A DNA stretch of 22,589 nucleotides, taken from Fen-178 sp049516835. GTDB lineage: Bacteria > Acidobacteriota > Terriglobia > Bryobacterales > Bryobacteraceae. Location: contig JBEKSR010000090.1 of NCBI GenBank assembly GCA_049516835.1, positions 1-22,589 of the forward strand, in the 5' to 3' direction. Below the pieces are notes generated by a model that made no database searches, was not told the DNA's origin, and saw only the letters and a program-made list of their open reading frames with translations. Position numbers and translations under genes: made by a program. This document shows, in pieces, positions 6,910 through 15,533 of the stretch. How positions within the stretch are numbered: position 1 is the first letter of the stretch; each line of letters starts with the position of its first letter.

Positions 6910-9900
6910 GTGAAGAACTTAATGACGCAACGGAAGAACTGTCGAAACCTTGCCGCTGGTAGGCCGCGCAGGCCAACCGGAGTTTGCCTGTGGTGGGTCC
7001 TCGCAGGTCTGGCTCTATTGCTTTGGGCGTCCAGTGCCATGTATAGCCAAGGCGTGACGGGGCGCATCCATGGCACGGTGCAGGATCAGAGCCATGCAAC
7101 CGTTCCCGGCGCCACGGTCACCGTAACGAACCAGGAAACAGGCTACCACGCAGGGGTTCCGACGGGCCCAGGTGGCGAATATGTAGTCCCAGACATGCCG
7201 CCTGGGAAATATACCGTCACGGTCACGGCGACCGGTTTCAAAGAGGCCGTGTCCAAAGACGTTTTGGTTATCGTGAACGGCTCGACCGCCGTGGATTTTG
7301 CCTTGGAAATCGGCGTTCGAACCGAAGCGGTCGAAGTCGTCGCCAACAGTCAACTCGTGGACACCGTCACTTCCTCCATGGGCAACGACCTGAGCACGCG
7401 GCAGGTCAACGCCTTGCCGCTCTTCGGGCGCGTCTACTCCCAGCTCGTTCAGGTCATGCCGGGAGCCGTTAAGACCGGAATCGGGGCTTCGGCGGAATCG
7501 GGATCGGGCATCGGAGCGAACGGTTCCATCACGGCGGCCGTGAACGGGATCGTTTACCAAGGCACGACCTTCACGCTCGATGGCGTGAGCGATATGGAGT
7601 TGGAAAACGCTTTCCAGAATGTCACGCCGCCGATGGACGATATCGCGGAGGTAAAGGTTTCGGGCAACAATGCCAGCGCCGACGTGGGAACGTATGGCGG
7701 CGCTCAAGTCAATGCCATGATCAAGTCCGGAACCAACCAGCTCCATGGTTCGGCGTACGAGTTTTACCGCCGCCAGTGGCTGAACGCAAACACTTGGGCA
7801 AACGATCTCATTGGCGCCGCCAAAGCCCCGTACAAAGGGAATCAATATGGCGGTTCGGTGGGCGGCCCCGTCCGGAAGAACAAGATCTTCTTCTTCGGCG
7901 GCTATGAGGGACTCCAGTTAAATACCGGAATCACGGACACCTGGACAGTCCCCACTCCCATGGAAGCCAATGGATATTTCCCCAATAACTTCTTCACCAG
8001 ACCGATTTACGATCCCAAGACGGGGGCCGCCGGAACGAACCCGACTGCTTTTCCGACGGTGACGCTGGCGAATGGCACCTACGGCTGTTCGGGCGCCGGC
8101 AACTCCACGACGCCCTCCTGCACGGCTTACCAGATTCCCCAGACCCGGTGGGACCCGGTGGCGGTCAAGATGCTGACGGGCAAAACGATCTGGCCGGCTC
8201 CGAATATGGCGAATCCCAATGCGCCGTCGAACAACTACAGCCAAAGCTTTACGCAGACGGACCCGCAACAGAAATTCGACATCAAGGTGGACGTCGCGCT
8301 GCACGGGCAGGACCGTATGTTCGGCCGCGCGTCCTATCAGCGCAACGATCAGACCATTCCCGGGCCGACTCAATTCGTCAACGTGGGCGAAAACGCGTCG
8401 CCCAGGGACCACAACGACGTGCTCGGTTACACCCATTGGTTTTCTCCGCTCTCCGTGAACGAATTCCGGTTCGGGTTTAACCGGTTCTACACCCACCATT
8501 TCACCAACGACATAGGGTCCAACGAGGACACCGTGCTGGGAATTCCGAATGGCAACATTGCGGCGTTTCCAAACACCTCCGGCATGGCGCAGATGTCGGT
8601 CAGCAGCAATCAGAGCATTGGAAACTGGCAACAAACCGGATCTTCGGGAACCTCCAATGCGGTGCGTTTCACCAACGCTTACGATATAGTCGACAACGTC
8701 GTACTGATCAAAGGAAAGCACACCTTCGGCTTCGGCGGGGATTACCGGCGCCTGCAGGCGTCCGTGACAAATCCGGACCACGATCAGTCCGGATCTTATG
8801 CGTTCGATACCACCTACAGCTCCAGTTGCGCCAACAACGTTTCATGCAGCGGCGCCACCGGCGGAGCGGGCATGGCGGATTTCCTGCTCGGCTTGCCCAC
8901 CACCGTGAACCGCGACGTCGTGAATACCGCGCCTGCCACCCGTCTGACCATCGCGGACGCCTATTTCCAGGATGATTTCCACGTGACCAAGAAATTCACG
9001 CTGAACCTGGCCCTGCGGTGGGATCTGATCTCGATGTACAACGACGTGAATAATCACCAGTCCAACCTGAACATGAGCACCGGTGTGCTGGATATTGCAA
9101 CGGCGGGCAATCGCGGACCCAACGTGAACACCAACTATCGCAATTTCGCCCCGAGAATCGGCTTCGCCTATTCACCGGATAGCGGGCACACGGCCATCCG
9201 TGGGGCTTGGGGAATCACGAGTTTTCCCGATCACTACGGAGCCGCGGGCGGTACGCTGGAGCGCAATTGGCCGTGGTTTGAGGAGTATGTCCTCGGCCAG
9301 CAAAGCGCCAACACGCCATGGGCCTCTCTCAGCTCGGCGCAGAACCTGCCCAACCCGTCCTGCTCCGTAAACACGGCCACCTGCCAGATCGGACTGCCGG
9401 GCTTCGTGCCGCAACAATACGCCGCCACGGTCGTTCCATGGCCCGCGGCCAGCCTCTACTACGTTCCGCTCAACAACCAACCGGACAAAGCCACCATGTG
9501 GAACATCGGCATTCAGCGCCAGCTCACGCGGTCGAGTTCCATTGACGTCGCCTATGTTGGAACCAAGGGCGCCAACCTGTTCCGCTCCATCAATATCGAC
9601 CAAGCCTACCCGGGCGCCAACACGATCGTCGGGACGGGGGTGCCTTCCAGCATCAGCGGACTGACCGCGAACCGGCTTTACAGCACGCTCGGTTGCACCC
9701 AGTTCAGCACCACTGCCACACTTTCCAGCACCGGCGGGCCCGTTTGCATCGCAGGTCCCCTGGCCGCCATTCAGGCCGTCAACGAGCGTGGTTCCACCGG
9801 TTACTCGAGGTACGATTCGCTCCAGGTGAGATTTACCAAGCGCCTTTCCCGGGGGTTGGAGACGCTGCTGTCCTACACCTGGTCGAAGGAAATCGACGAC

Positions 9901-10557
9901 ATGCAAGTGTTCGTTCCCCTGTTGAACAACGACCAGTTCAACAAGGCCCTGGGCAACTCTTCGGCGCCCGACGTTCCCCAGCTCTTGATCGGCAGCTTCG
10001 TGTACGAGCTTCCGGTGGGAAAGGGACGCGGCTTGATGAGCAAGGCCCCCTACCCGGTGGAATTGGCGTTCGGCGGGTGGCAGGTTTCCGGGATCGCGAC
10101 CATCCAGCACGGGGTGCCGCTCACGGTCACCGACGGAACCAGCAATAACGGCGGTCTGAACGGGGGCTTCAACAACCGGGCCAACTATAGCGCCTCCTGC
10201 GGCTCGTCCGCCAAGATCCTCAACATACCGAACCCATTGTCTACGACCAACGGCATTCAGTGGTTCGACGCGACTTGCTTCTCCGACCACACGGTCAACT
10301 ACGTCTATGGCAACTCAGTCCCCGGAAACGTATGGGGCCCCGGCATCGTCAACTTCGACTTGTCTGTTTCCAAAGCGGTGAAATTCCGCGAGAGCATGGA
10401 GCTCAGAGTTCGAGCGGACGCTTTCGATGCTTTCAACACGCCGCATTTCAGCAACCCAGGCACCACCTGTTGCACGGCGCAGAGCGCGGGCTTTGCCGTG
10501 ATCACGGGCACGAGCACACCGCGGCAACTCCAGTTAGGAGTGCATTTCGCGTTCTAA
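6910..10557 (+). CDS. Oar-like TonB-dependent receptor 1
   Basis: About 1215 residues. The GTG at 6910 is chosen because AAGAGGAG lies seven bases upstream; the longer frame starts at 6883. A long, arginine-rich N-terminus leads into a hydrophobic signal segment (WWVLAGLALLLW) ending near AMYSQ. A carboxypeptidase-regulatory-like beta sandwich follows (GRIHGTVQDQSHATVPGATV to about residue 120), then a plug-like region from about 140 and a long beta barrel ending in LGVHFAF, with the terminal phenylalanine expected for outer-membrane insertion. Relatives (Oar type) are outer-membrane importers whose substrates are mostly unknown; many acidobacterial copies serve carbohydrate or peptide uptake. 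It is divergent from the glycosidase-like fusion, which suggests co-regulation. Its 3' 183 bases are repeated in degraded form at 14239-14420. Confidence 0.9.
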   Translation: MKNLMTQRKNCRNLAAGRPRRPTGVCLWWVLAGLALLLWASSAMYSQGVTGRIHGTVQDQSHATVPGATVTVTNQETGYHAGVPTGPGGEYVVPDMPPGKYTVTVTATGFKEAVSKDVLVIVNGSTAVDFALEIGVRTEAVEVVANSQLVDTVTSSMGNDLSTRQVNALPLFGRVYSQLVQVMPGAVKTGIGASAESGSGIGANGSITAAVNGIVYQGTTFTLDGVSDMELENAFQNVTPPMDDIAEVKVSGNNASADVGTYGGAQVNAMIKSGTNQLHGSAYEFYRRQWLNANTWANDLIGAAKAPYKGNQYGGSVGGPVRKNKIFFFGGYEGLQLNTGITDTWTVPTPMEANGYFPNNFFTRPIYDPKTGAAGTNPTAFPTVTLANGTYGCSGAGNSTTPSCTAYQIPQTRWDPVAVKMLTGKTIWPAPNMANPNAPSNNYSQSFTQTDPQQKFDIKVDVALHGQDRMFGRASYQRNDQTIPGPTQFVNVGENASPRDHNDVLGYTHWFSPLSVNEFRFGFNRFYTHHFTNDIGSNEDTVLGIPNGNIAAFPNTSGMAQMSVSSNQSIGNWQQTGSSGTSNAVRFTNAYDIVDNVVLIKGKHTFGFGGDYRRLQASVTNPDHDQSGSYAFDTTYSSSCANNVSCSGATGGAGMADFLLGLPTTVNRDVVNTAPATRLTIADAYFQDDFHVTKKFTLNLALRWDLISMYNDVNNHQSNLNMSTGVLDIATAGNRGPNVNTNYRNFAPRIGFAYSPDSGHTAIRGAWGITSFPDHYGAAGGTLERNWPWFEEYVLGQQSANTPWASLSSAQNLPNPSCSVNTATCQIGLPGFVPQQYAATVVPWPAASLYYVPLNNQPDKATMWNIGIQRQLTRSSSIDVAYVGTKGANLFRSINIDQAYPGANTIVGTGVPSSISGLTANRLYSTLGCTQFSTTATLSSTGGPVCIAGPLAAIQAVNERGSTGYSRYDSLQVRFTKRLSRGLETLLSYTWSKEIDDMQVFVPLLNNDQFNKALGNSSAPDVPQLLIGSFVYELPVGKGRGLMSKAPYPVELAFGGWQVSGIATIQHGVPLTVTDGTSNNGGLNGGFNNRANYSASCGSSAKILNIPNPLSTTNGIQWFDATCFSDHTVNYVYGNSVPGNVWGPGIVNFDLSVSKAVKFRESMELRVRADAFDAFNTPHFSNPGTTCCTAQSAGFAVITGTSTPRQLQLGVHFAF

Positions 10558-10573
10558 GTCCATGACTACCTGA

Positions 10574-10593
10574 TTTCGTTATCGATATCGAAA
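10574..10593. promoter_or_regulatory. Imperfect palindrome upstream of receptor 2
   Basis: TTTCG and CGAAA arms flank an ATCGAT core in the gap between the two receptor genes, making a nearly symmetric 20-bp site. It lies upstream of the proposed promoter and could be a regulator site. The evidence is symmetry alone. Confidence 0.25.
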
Positions 10594-10623
10594 ACTCTGA
10601 AATATTCGCTGAGAAATGTTGAC

Positions 10624-10653
10624 TTGAGCGGTATAGATTGACTGCAATACGAT
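10624..10653 (+). promoter_or_regulatory. Possible sigma-70-like promoter for receptor 2
   Basis: TTGAGC at 10624-10629 and TACGAT at 10648-10653 are separated by 18 bases, about 60 bases upstream of the receptor 2 ATG. Both hexamers deviate from consensus. A separate promoter here would mean receptor 2 need not be transcribed with receptor 1. Confidence 0.3.
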
Positions 10654-10711
10654 TCTGCCACGCAGCCGGCGAGCCCAGCGCGTGCACGGGAAGGAGACTT
10701 AAAGAGATCCT

Positions 10712-13700
10712 ATGTTGCGTTTTGTAGCGTTTTGCCTGTTGGGAATCTTGCCCTCGTTGGCGCCGGCTCAGGAAGTGACCGGCTCCATCACCGGTTCGGT
10801 TGTCGATCCGACCGGAAGCGCCGTCGCCGGAGCGACTGTCAAGCTCGCCTCGGAAGCCACCGCGGCGGTCCGCACGGCGGCCACCGACGCTGAGGGCAAC
10901 TTCGTGTTTACCGCCGTCGCACCCGGCCTCTATGCCGTGACCGCCGAGCATCCCGGCTTCAAGAAGTTTGAGAAGCAGCGCCTCGAGTTGGTGCCCGGCG
11001 ACACGCTCACCGTGGGCACTCTCAAGCTCGAAGTCGGCTCGGTCAGCGAGTCGGTCATGGTTCGGGCCGAAGGCGCCATGGTGCAGACCAGCACCAGCGA
11101 ACGGTCGGGCATCGTCACCAGCAACCAGATCGCCGATCTGACCGTGATCAACCGCGACTACACCACGTTTGCGTCGCTCCAGCCCGGCGTCGTTATGACC
11201 GCGGGCGCCGAGGTCCAGACCTTTACCGGCCAGAACACCTTCAACGTCCTGGGGGGCCGCACTACCGGTAATAATTTCCTGATCGATGGCGTACCGGCCA
11301 GCAATTCCAATCAGGGTAACTTCAACACCACCCTCAGCCTGGATGCCACTCAGACGGTCGAGGTCAAGGTGGCCAATTTCGACGCCGAATATGGCCGGAA
11401 TCAGGGCATGACCATCGTGGCGGTGTCGAAGGGCGGCACCCAGCAGGTTCACGGCGCCGCCTACTACTACGACCGCAATGAAGCGCTCAACGCCAACAAC
11501 TTCTTCAATAATAAACAGGGCGTGAAGGCCGACGGATCGATGGTCTCTCCCCGGCAAAAGTACCGGATCTCGAATGCCGGCGGCACTCTCGGCGGACCCC
11601 TCCGCATTCCGCGCACCCCCAGTTCCAGAGGCAAGCTGTTCTTCTTTGTCGCCAGCGAGGAGATCCGCGAGGTGCGGCCCAAGGCGGCCCAGACCATTAC
11701 CGTCCCGACGGCCATCGAGCGGAAGGGCGACTTCTCGCAGTCCCTCACCACCGCCGGAAAACTGATCCCGGTCAAGGACCCGCTCACCGCCGTGGCGTTC
11801 CCCGGCAATGTCGTGCCGGCGAACCGCATCCTGCAATCCACGCAGAATTACCTGAACCTGCTGCCGCTGCCGAATTTCACGAACCTAGCCATCTCCGCCG
11901 GCAACTATAACTACATCTACCAGGAAAGCTTAAACGTGCCCAAACGCATCGAGACTGGGCGCCTGGATTACAACATGAGTTCGAACACGACCATGTATGC
12001 CCGCTTCAACTACTGGTTTGAAGACCAGTCGGGCGCCGCGGTTTCGGCGGGCAACTCGGCCTGGGGATGGTTCCCGGATCACTATAGATGCAACACCCCT
12101 TCGGGAGTGGTCTCCATGACCCATATCATCAATGCGACCACGGTTCTTCAGGCGACCATGGGCTTTCAGCGCTTCAATGAAGCCGGGTCGCCGCTCAGCG
12201 ATGCGGAGTTGGCCGCCAAGAGCCGAACCGCGACCGGTGTGAACATTCCTCAATTCCATCCCGAAATCAACCCGTACAACGTGGTGCCGGCAGCCAGTTT
12301 CGGCGGCGTCACCAGCACCAGCAGCAACAGCGTGACTTGGGCCTCGCGTTTCCCGTTGCGCGGCGTGGAGAACACCTTCAACTGGAACGGGACCCTGAAC
12401 AAGGTGGCCGGCGCGCACACCCTCAAGGCGGGCTTTTACGCGGAGCGCTGGCGCGCCATGAAGGGCTTCAACGCTTCCAATTTCGCCGGAACCATGGCAT
12501 TCGGGACCGATAGCAACAACGCGCAGGATACCGGTTATGCCTATAGCAACGCGCTCCTCGGAATCCTCACTTCGTACACCGAGTCCTCTTCGCGCCCGCC
12601 CCTGTACGAGTTCACCACCAACATGGATTGGTTCGCGCAAGACGCGTGGAAGGTCTCACACAATCTGACGTTGAACCTGGGCGTGCGCTTTGCCTGGTCG
12701 CAGCCCTGGCACAGCGTGCAGGACCTGGAAGCGGGCTTCGTGCCATCGCTTTGGAATCCCAGCCAGGTCGTTCAACTGATCCAGCCGACCATGTCCGGCG
12801 GCAAGCGCATGGGCCTGGACCCGTTCACGGGGCAGATTCTGCCCGCAGTGTATATCGGCGCGATCGCGCCCGAAAGCAAGAACGTGTACAACGGGATTGT
12901 CTATAGAATTACCGACCCCAGTTACCCGCAGGGACTGCGCTACACCGATGGCATCAAGACGTCGCCGCGCCTTGGCTTTGCCTGGGACCCTGCCGGCGAC
13001 GGCAAGACCGTCATTCGCGGCGGCGGCGGATTCTTCTACGATACGCACGACCGGGACAATTACCAGTCCGGCATCCAGTACACCCCGCCCATTCAGCTCA
13101 ACCCAATCATCAACTACACTACGGTGCAGACCTTCATCGGCCAGGCCGGATACGTCTCCCCGAGCAGCATCAGCGGCTACGATCCACAGCGGCACATTCA
13201 GATGACCATGAACTTCAGCTTCGGAATCCAGCGGGACATCGGACACGGCACGGTGCTCGATGTGGCTTACGTGGGCGCGCTGGGGCGCCATCTGCTGGAG
13301 AGGTATAACCTGAACAGCACGCCGTTGGGCACCAACTACCAGCCGCAAAACCTGGATTCCACCAACAGCAACAAAGTTCTGCCCTCGCAATACCTGCGGC
13401 CCTACCTGGGCTTCGCCGATATCTACTACTACACGTTCGGCGCGAATTCCAGCTACCATTCCCTGGAGGCCACGCTGCGGCGCCGCTACAAGAACAACCT
13501 GACGTACGACGTGATTTACACGTGGTCCAAGGCCATGGACTACGCCGACGACGACGCGTCGTCGACCGGCGAGACGGTGAGTTCGCTGATCGCTCCGAGG
13601 ATCTGGAACTACGGCAAGGCGGGCTTTGACCGCACCCACATTTTCCGTTTTGCCTGGAACTACAACCTGCCGCACGCCAGCAGCCTGGCAAACGGCAACA

Positions 13701-14224
13701 AGTTCGTCAAAGGGGTATTCGACGGCTGGCAGCTCTCCGGCATCGTGACCTTCCAGAGCGGCGCGCCGATGGGCATCGCCACCTCGTATTCGCCGAGCCA
13801 GGATATCACCGGATCGACGGACACCGGGCGCGCCGTCCTAGTGGCGGCCCCGGTGCTCGCGCGCGGCAACCGTACCATCTATCAAGTCTTCAACACGGCC
13901 GCCATCACAACTCCGGCGTACGCGGCCTGCGAGAACGCGCATCCCTCGATACTCTGTTGGGGAAATGCTCCCAAAGACGTTTTCCGCGGCCCGGGAATCA
14001 ACAACGTGGACACGTCGCTATTCAAGAATTTCGCCATCCATGAGCGTTTGCGCGGGCAATTGCGCGTGGAGGCGTACAACGTATTGAACCATACCAACTT
14101 CAGCGGCGTGGACACGTCCGCGAAGTTCGACGCCACGGGCGCGCAGACGAATCTCACGTTCGGCCAGTACAACGCCGCGCAGTTCCCGCGGCGCCTACAG
14201 TTAGTGCTGCGCCTGTCGTTCTGA
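10712..14224 (+). CDS. Oar-like TonB-dependent receptor 2
   Basis: 1170 residues with a clean signal peptide (MLRFVAFCLLGILPSLAPAQ). A carboxypeptidase-regulatory-like domain covers about residues 23-110 (GSITGSVVDPTGSAVAGATV onwards). It is followed by a plug with a GGRTTGNNFLIDGVPAS segment typical of Oar-type proteins, then a large beta barrel ending LQLVLRLSF. The start ATG at 10712 has AAAGAG five bases upstream; a stronger AAGGAG lies further up. It follows receptor 1 by 154 bases in the same direction but is clearly divergent from it in sequence, so the pair is not a recent tandem duplication. The role is inferred as outer-membrane import of an unknown large or scarce nutrient. Confidence 0.92.
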   Translation: MLRFVAFCLLGILPSLAPAQEVTGSITGSVVDPTGSAVAGATVKLASEATAAVRTAATDAEGNFVFTAVAPGLYAVTAEHPGFKKFEKQRLELVPGDTLTVGTLKLEVGSVSESVMVRAEGAMVQTSTSERSGIVTSNQIADLTVINRDYTTFASLQPGVVMTAGAEVQTFTGQNTFNVLGGRTTGNNFLIDGVPASNSNQGNFNTTLSLDATQTVEVKVANFDAEYGRNQGMTIVAVSKGGTQQVHGAAYYYDRNEALNANNFFNNKQGVKADGSMVSPRQKYRISNAGGTLGGPLRIPRTPSSRGKLFFFVASEEIREVRPKAAQTITVPTAIERKGDFSQSLTTAGKLIPVKDPLTAVAFPGNVVPANRILQSTQNYLNLLPLPNFTNLAISAGNYNYIYQESLNVPKRIETGRLDYNMSSNTTMYARFNYWFEDQSGAAVSAGNSAWGWFPDHYRCNTPSGVVSMTHIINATTVLQATMGFQRFNEAGSPLSDAELAAKSRTATGVNIPQFHPEINPYNVVPAASFGGVTSTSSNSVTWASRFPLRGVENTFNWNGTLNKVAGAHTLKAGFYAERWRAMKGFNASNFAGTMAFGTDSNNAQDTGYAYSNALLGILTSYTESSSRPPLYEFTTNMDWFAQDAWKVSHNLTLNLGVRFAWSQPWHSVQDLEAGFVPSLWNPSQVVQLIQPTMSGGKRMGLDPFTGQILPAVYIGAIAPESKNVYNGIVYRITDPSYPQGLRYTDGIKTSPRLGFAWDPAGDGKTVIRGGGGFFYDTHDRDNYQSGIQYTPPIQLNPIINYTTVQTFIGQAGYVSPSSISGYDPQRHIQMTMNFSFGIQRDIGHGTVLDVAYVGALGRHLLERYNLNSTPLGTNYQPQNLDSTNSNKVLPSQYLRPYLGFADIYYYTFGANSSYHSLEATLRRRYKNNLTYDVIYTWSKAMDYADDDASSTGETVSSLIAPRIWNYGKAGFDRTHIFRFAWNYNLPHASSLANGNKFVKGVFDGWQLSGIVTFQSGAPMGIATSYSPSQDITGSTDTGRAVLVAAPVLARGNRTIYQVFNTAAITTPAYAACENAHPSILCWGNAPKDVFRGPGINNVDTSLFKNFAIHERLRGQLRVEAYNVLNHTNFSGVDTSAKFDATGAQTNLTFGQYNAAQFPRRLQLVLRLSF

Positions 14225-14238
14225 AACCGCCCAGTGGT

Positions 14239-14420
14239 GCGGTGAAATTCCGCGAGAGCATGGAACTGAGAGTTCGAGCGCACGCTTTCGATTCTCTCAA
14301 CACACCGCATTTCAACGGCCCAGGCACGACCTGTTGCACTGCACAGAGCGCAGGATTTGCGTGATCACCGGCACGAGCACACCACGACAACTCCAATTAG
14401 GAGTGCACTTCGCCTTCTAG
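14239..14420 (+). pseudogene. 3' remnant of a third TonB-dependent receptor
   Basis: This 182-base segment aligns end to end with the last 183 bases of receptor 1 (10375-10557), about 88% identical by hand count, including a stop at the same place. A single missing base (TTTGCCGTG against TTTGCGTG) puts an early TGA in frame; after it the frame resumes as GTSTPRQLQLGVHFAF. Everything upstream of the C-terminal 60 residues is absent, and the fragment begins 14 bases after the receptor 2 stop. It is therefore the tail of a lost paralogue that stood downstream of, or was replaced by, receptor 2. Confidence 0.88.
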
Positions 14421-14443
14421 TTGGACCAATGATCTATTCCGGC

Positions 14444-14469
14444 CCCGCGGCGTTTCGGAACGCCGCGGG
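14444..14469 (+). terminator. Strong GC hairpin after receptor remnant
   Basis: CCCGCGGCGTT and AACGCCGCGGG form a perfect 11-bp stem around a TCGG loop, 23 bases after the receptor remnant stop. No T-run follows, so it is not a classic intrinsic terminator, but its place at the end of the receptor genes suits transcript ending or 3' protection. Confidence 0.5.
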
Positions 14470-14488
14470 ATGAATGTAGCTTTGCCCG

Positions 14489-14661
14489 CTTGTGGTGAAC
14501 TGGCCCATCTTGACGCCTCCCGAGAGCCGCCCAACACTCGGGCGCCCCGTCGGCCTGGTGCACGCGACGGCCATGGTGGTGGGCATCATCATCGGCGCTT
14601 CGGTTTTCGTTCAGCCCGCGGAAATCAACCGGCACGTGCCCAGTATTCCGGGCGTGCTTTC
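14489..14661 (+). pseudogene. 5' remnant of an APC permease gene
   Basis: These 173 bases match 15513-15685, the upstream leader and first codons of the intact permease, without gaps and at about 92% identity by hand count. The same TTG start and the segment encoding VGIIIGASVFVQPAEINRHV (first membrane helix) are kept. The match ends abruptly at base 14661, where hydrolase sequence begins. It is the front of a lost permease paralogue, and it forms a direct repeat with the intact copy. Confidence 0.9.
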
Positions 14662-14829
14662 ATGGTGCAGGTGCAGAGCTCCTGGTTCCCGCTGGTAGAC
14701 CGCAACCCGCAGAAGTTCGAGGATATCTACAGCGCCAAGACCGCGGACTTCGTAAAGGCCACGGAGCGGGTTTACCGCTATGCGAACGCAGCCTCCTCGG
14801 TGAAGGTGAACGTGCGGACGGTGAAATAG
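14662..14829 (+). pseudogene. 3' remnant of a second ester hydrolase
   Basis: These 168 bases align without gaps to the last 168 bases of the ester hydrolase gene (4608-4775) at about 90% identity by hand count, ending at the same stop. The segment encodes VQVQSSWFPLVDRNPQKFED and the C-terminus of the jelly-roll domain. It is joined out of frame to the permease remnant, so the 119-residue open frame that crosses the junction (from 14470) is not a real fusion protein. Differences are spread over the segment, which points to an older paralogue rather than a recent copy. Confidence 0.9.
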
Positions 14830-14855
14830 GCGCAGGTTCCCGGGCAACTCCAGGC

Positions 14856-14885
14856 TTGACCAGACGTCCGGGGTGGACTTACAAT
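14856..14885 (+). promoter_or_regulatory. Sigma-70-like promoter of the toxin-antitoxin pair
   Basis: TTGACC at 14856-14861 and TACAAT at 14880-14885 are separated by 18 bases. Transcription would start near 14892, so the antitoxin ATG at 14900 would have a leader of only about eight bases. The GTG at 14873 lies upstream of this -10 box and is therefore unlikely to be the start. Confidence 0.6.
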
Positions 14886-14894
14886 GTAATTACA
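14885..14894. promoter_or_regulatory. Palindrome TGTAATTACA, likely antitoxin operator
   Basis: A perfect 10-bp palindrome that begins on the last base of the -10 box and spans the predicted transcription start. MazE-type antitoxins bind palindromes at their own promoters, so this is the natural candidate for autoregulation. Binding is inferred. Confidence 0.5.
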
Positions 14895-14899
14895 CGAAC

Positions 14900-15148
14900 A
14901 TGCGCGCCAACCTCATACGCATCGGCAACTCGCGGGGCATTCGGATCCCCAAGCCGCTTCTGGAACAGGCAGGCCTCGGGGGCACGGTAGAACTCCTCGC
15001 CGAGAAGGGCCGGCTCGTGATTCGGCCGGACCGCTCGCCGCGGCAAGGTTGGGAGGAAGCCTTTGCGGCCATGGCTGAGCACGGCGACGATGGCGTCCTC
15101 CTCGGCAAGATCGCCGACGCGTTCGACCGCGACGAGTGGACGTGGTGA
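14900..15148 (+). CDS. MazE-like antitoxin (SpoVT/AbrB fold)
   Basis: An 82-residue protein. The N-terminal half (LIRIGNSRGIRIPKPLLEQA, then VELLAEKGRLVIRP) is the swapped-hairpin SpoVT/AbrB DNA-binding fold of MazE antitoxins. The acidic C-terminus (DDGVLLGKIADAFDRDEW) suits a toxin-binding tail. The ATG at 14900 is preferred over a GTG at 14873 because the -10 box lies between them. The toxin gene overlaps its stop. It would neutralise the toxin by direct binding and repress its own promoter through the palindrome next to the -10 box. It stands between two copies of a permease 5' end, so it was either inserted there or trapped by duplication. Confidence 0.88.
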   Translation: MRANLIRIGNSRGIRIPKPLLEQAGLGGTVELLAEKGRLVIRPDRSPRQGWEEAFAAMAEHGDDGVLLGKIADAFDRDEWTW

Positions 15149-15486
15149 GCAGCGTGCACCGCGGACCTCGCCAGGGGGAAGTCTGGCTGGTCGCGCTGGA
15201 TCCCACGAAAGGCTCCGAAATACGCAAGACCTGGCCCTGCCTGGTGGTCTCGCCGGACGAAATGAACCAACACATCGCCACGGTGATCGTGGTTCCGTTG
15301 ACGACCAGAGTCCGCGCTTACCCCACGCGCATCGGCATTTATTTCCAAAGAAAGACCGGCCAAGCCGCGCTCGACCAGATCCGCACCGTCGACCAGGTGC
15401 GCCTGGTGAAGAAGTTGGGGGTAGTACCCGAGGCCACCTCGGACCAGGTGGCGGGCGTCCTGGTAGAGATGTTCACACGCGGGTAA
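15145..15486 (+). CDS. MazF/PemK-like toxin endoribonuclease
   Basis: About 113 residues from the GTG at 15145, which overlaps the antitoxin stop as GTGA; GTG codons at 15136 and 15142 are alternatives. The family pattern is clear: QGEVWLVALDP, GSEIRKTWPCLVVSPDEMN, VIVVPLTT and ALDQIRTVDQVRLVKKLG. MazF enzymes cut single-stranded mRNA at short motifs, using an arginine just before the conserved proline and a threonine in the later strand. The threonine is present in VVPLTT. The arginine position (RP in most members) is Trp30 here (codon TGG at 15232-15234, one transition from CGG), so activity may be reduced. The protein is otherwise full length. Confidence 0.9.
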   Translation: MSSVHRGPRQGEVWLVALDPTKGSEIRKTWPCLVVSPDEMNQHIATVIVVPLTTRVRAYPTRIGIYFQRKTGQAALDQIRTVDQVRLVKKLGVVPEATSDQVAGVLVEMFTRG

Positions 15487-15533
15487 CCGGCGGGGGAAGG
15501 CCGCTTTGTCCCCTTGTGGTAAACTGACCCATC

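Noticed and set aside
6910..14224. Receptors 1 and 2 as a recent tandem duplication
   Set aside because: The proteins share domain order but differ throughout, including the C-terminus; only the 14239 remnant is close to receptor 1.
14470..14829. A 119-residue frame crossing the permease/hydrolase junction
   Set aside because: The permease part is read in the wrong frame, so it is an accident of two joined remnants rather than a fusion gene.
14417..14829. Insertion sequence as cause of the scar
   Set aside because: No transposase, terminal inverted repeats or target duplication flank the remnants; deletion between paralogues explains them better.
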